A stretch of DNA of 64,000 bases, from contig VFZL01000005.1 in assembly GCA_016871175.1 (NCBI GenBank), positions 116,806-180,805 on the forward strand, given 5' to 3'. Of this stretch, positions 63,163 to 64,000 are shown one piece after another (position 1 is the first letter of the stretch; each line of letters begins with the position of its first letter). The notes beneath the pieces were generated by a model. The model had not been told where the DNA came from. It saw only the letters and a list, made by a program, of their open reading frames with translations, and did not search any database. Position numbers and translations under genes: made by a program. This stretch comes from Acidimicrobiia bacterium (lineage in GTDB: Bacteria > Acidobacteriota > Vicinamibacteria > Vicinamibacterales > CAVVIG01).

Positions 63163-63660
63163 TCACATGAAGGGCGACTCGTCTGCCGTTGGCCCGTACA
63201 CGCTGGGGCCAGGGATATTCAGCATTCGCAGGTAGACCTGAATCTGTCCGCGGTGATGGTACCAGTGATTGAGCATGATGGCCCGGAGGAGTCCGGCGCG
63301 CGGCACCGACATCAACGCCTTGCCGTCCTTGCTCATGCTCCATGTCTCCATCATCGTCGCGTCATCCCAGCCGTTCAGCACGGATTTGGCCGTGGCGATG
63401 CTGGCAGCGAGAGCCTCCAAGATCTCTTTCGAGCTCGTGGCTTCGGCCTGCTTGAACTGCGGTGGCTGATCGAGGCTCCGGCTGGCGAGCTACGCGACCT
63501 GGCCCGGTGTTTGTGCCACGTGTAGCGCCAGCTGTCCAAGCGACATCGACCTGGGATGAGGCCGCCACGACAGGTGCTCGGTGGGGACGCGCTCCAGCTG
63601 TCGACGGGTAGCCGCGGCTTCTTGTTCCAGTTCCATGATCAGGCTGTCGGCGATTCGCAT
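63163..63660 (-). pseudogene. DinB-family protein interrupted by an in-frame TAG
   Basis: From ATG 63660 (GGAG upstream) the frame gives IADSLIMELEQEAAATRRQL, then LSWRPHPRSMSLGQLALHVA and TPGQVA, and hits TAG 63492-63490. It stays open after that: LASRSLDQPPQFKQAEATSS, WDDATMMETWSMSKDGKALM, LLRAIMLNHWYHHRGQIQVY and the stop at 63163. Two of the DinB metal-site histidines (LHVA and NHWYHHRGQ) lie on opposite sides of the stop. A normal DinB four-helix protein of 165 residues would result from one base change at the TAG, for example from CAG. Confidence 0.75.
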
Positions 63661-63685
63661 GGTAGACACTCCGTGAAGGGCCGAG

Positions 63686-63971
63686 TCAGGCCTCGGCCGT
63701 GGCAACGGTCTCGATTCGCTCGAGACATCCAGTCCATCCCTTGACATGCTCGTTGCGGTCGGGCTCGGCGGTGAAACCTGTGTGCTTCAGCACGAGCTCG
63801 GTGCCCCCGGGCGCGGGCGTGAGCTCGACGGTGACGATCGTTTCCGCCATCGGCGTGCCCTCCCACCGCCAGGAGAATGACAGCCGCGACGGGCGCGACA
63901 GCTCACGATAGGTCCCCACCGCGATGTGCGACGAACCGTTGCGGTGCCGCATCTCGATGCGATAGCGGCCC
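63686..63971 (-). CDS. SRPBCC / AHSA1-like protein, 5' end cut by the contig end
   Basis: The C-terminal 95 residues or so read RYRIEMRHRNGSSHIAVGTY, RLSFSWRWEGTPMAETIVTV and LVLKHTGFTAEPDRNEHVKG, then WTGCLERIETVATAEA. This is the second half of the AHSA1 (activator of HSP90 ATPase-like) helix-grip domain. The start lies beyond the C run that ends the window. It precedes the DinB-like gene by 25 bases, a very common pairing in soil bacteria. Confidence 0.8.
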
Positions 63972-64000
63972 CCCCCCCCCCCCCCCCCCCCCGCGCCCCC
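63969..64000. repeat. 24-base C homopolymer followed by GCGCCCCC at the contig edge
   Basis: Twenty-four consecutive C (63969-63992) replace the coding sequence of the AHSA1-like gene. This fits a poly-G read artefact of two-colour sequencing carried into the assembly, not genomic DNA. Confidence 0.8.

Noticed and set aside
62328..63492. TAG reassigned to an amino acid in this genome
   Set aside because: TAG ends several intact genes in the window (quinone oxidoreductase, FKBP, YfcE-like), so general reassignment is not possible.

Overview
The window is a high-GC bacterial contig that most likely comes from an acidobacterium, probably of the Vicinamibacteria type. This is inferred from the gene set: paired acidobacterial VWFA-type secreted proteins, a TIGR02999-like ECF sigma factor overlapping a PknB-like kinase, many PQQ/YVTN/NHL beta-propellers, a DUF1592/DUF1552 cytochrome pair, secreted ankyrin proteins, and the last residues of an acidobacterial TonB-dependent receptor. 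No rRNA, tRNA, CRISPR array, integrase or IS element was seen. The right end is a 24-base C run that looks like an assembly or sequencing artefact, so the last gene is cut there.

Layout. 1-1.7 kb: end of a nitrile hydratase operon (nthA end, nthB, and an activator fused to a [2Fe-2S] ferredoxin domain). 1.7-6.1 kb: a cytochrome/copper-monooxygenase-like protein, a secreted protein, a receptor remnant, a SulP transporter broken by an 11-bp duplication, and a cupin remnant. 6.1-12.8 kb: small kinase, ECF sigma plus Ser/Thr kinase, quinone oxidoreductase, FKBP lipoprotein, aldo/keto reductase, MFS exporter and YfcE-like phosphoesterase. 12.9-18.1 kb: acyl-CoA dehydrogenase divergent from two VWFA proteins. 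18.3-23.6 kb: HExxH secreted protein, glutamate dehydrogenase, two-gene methylmalonyl-CoA mutase, response regulator. 23.7-29.1 kb: PQQ propellers and a large secreted cytochrome-like protein. 29.1-34.3 kb: a phosphatase gene with an in-frame TGA at its catalytic cysteine, a decayed G8/beta-helix gene, and a second HExxH protein. 34.5-40.8 kb: housekeeping cluster valS-nadC-birA-coaX. 41-48 kb: cyclase-FHA gene with two frameshifts, cytochrome c'-like protein, ankyrin protein, beta-propeller remnant, and a formylglycine-generating-enzyme-like gene with a deletion. 48-54.8 kb: cold-shock protein, zinc-finger-like protein, NHL lipoprotein, DUF1353 protein, alpha/beta hydrolase, ATPase and a frameshifted yhbY. 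55-62 kb: periplasmic electron-transfer block (cytochrome c, YVTN propeller, DUF1592 cytochrome, DUF1552, ankyrin). 62-64 kb: small SRPBCC/DinB/DUF genes, two of them with in-frame TAG codons.

Three signals stand out. First, the gene at 29634-30173 (minus) reads through a single TGA exactly where its family has the catalytic Cys, and the mRNA can form a bacterial-SECIS-like hairpin just downstream. It is a candidate phosphatase-type selenoprotein, with nonsense mutation as the serious alternative because many neighbours are broken. Second, several genes without a Shine-Dalgarno sequence carry a TANNNT hexamer exactly six bases before the start codon, which indicates leaderless transcription. 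Third, intergenic DNA carries degenerate 7-bp GACNNNN tandem repeats, one of which has become the N-terminus of the mutase small subunit.

About a dozen loci are frameshifted, truncated or interrupted. Without reads it is not possible to say how many are true decay and how many are assembly error.
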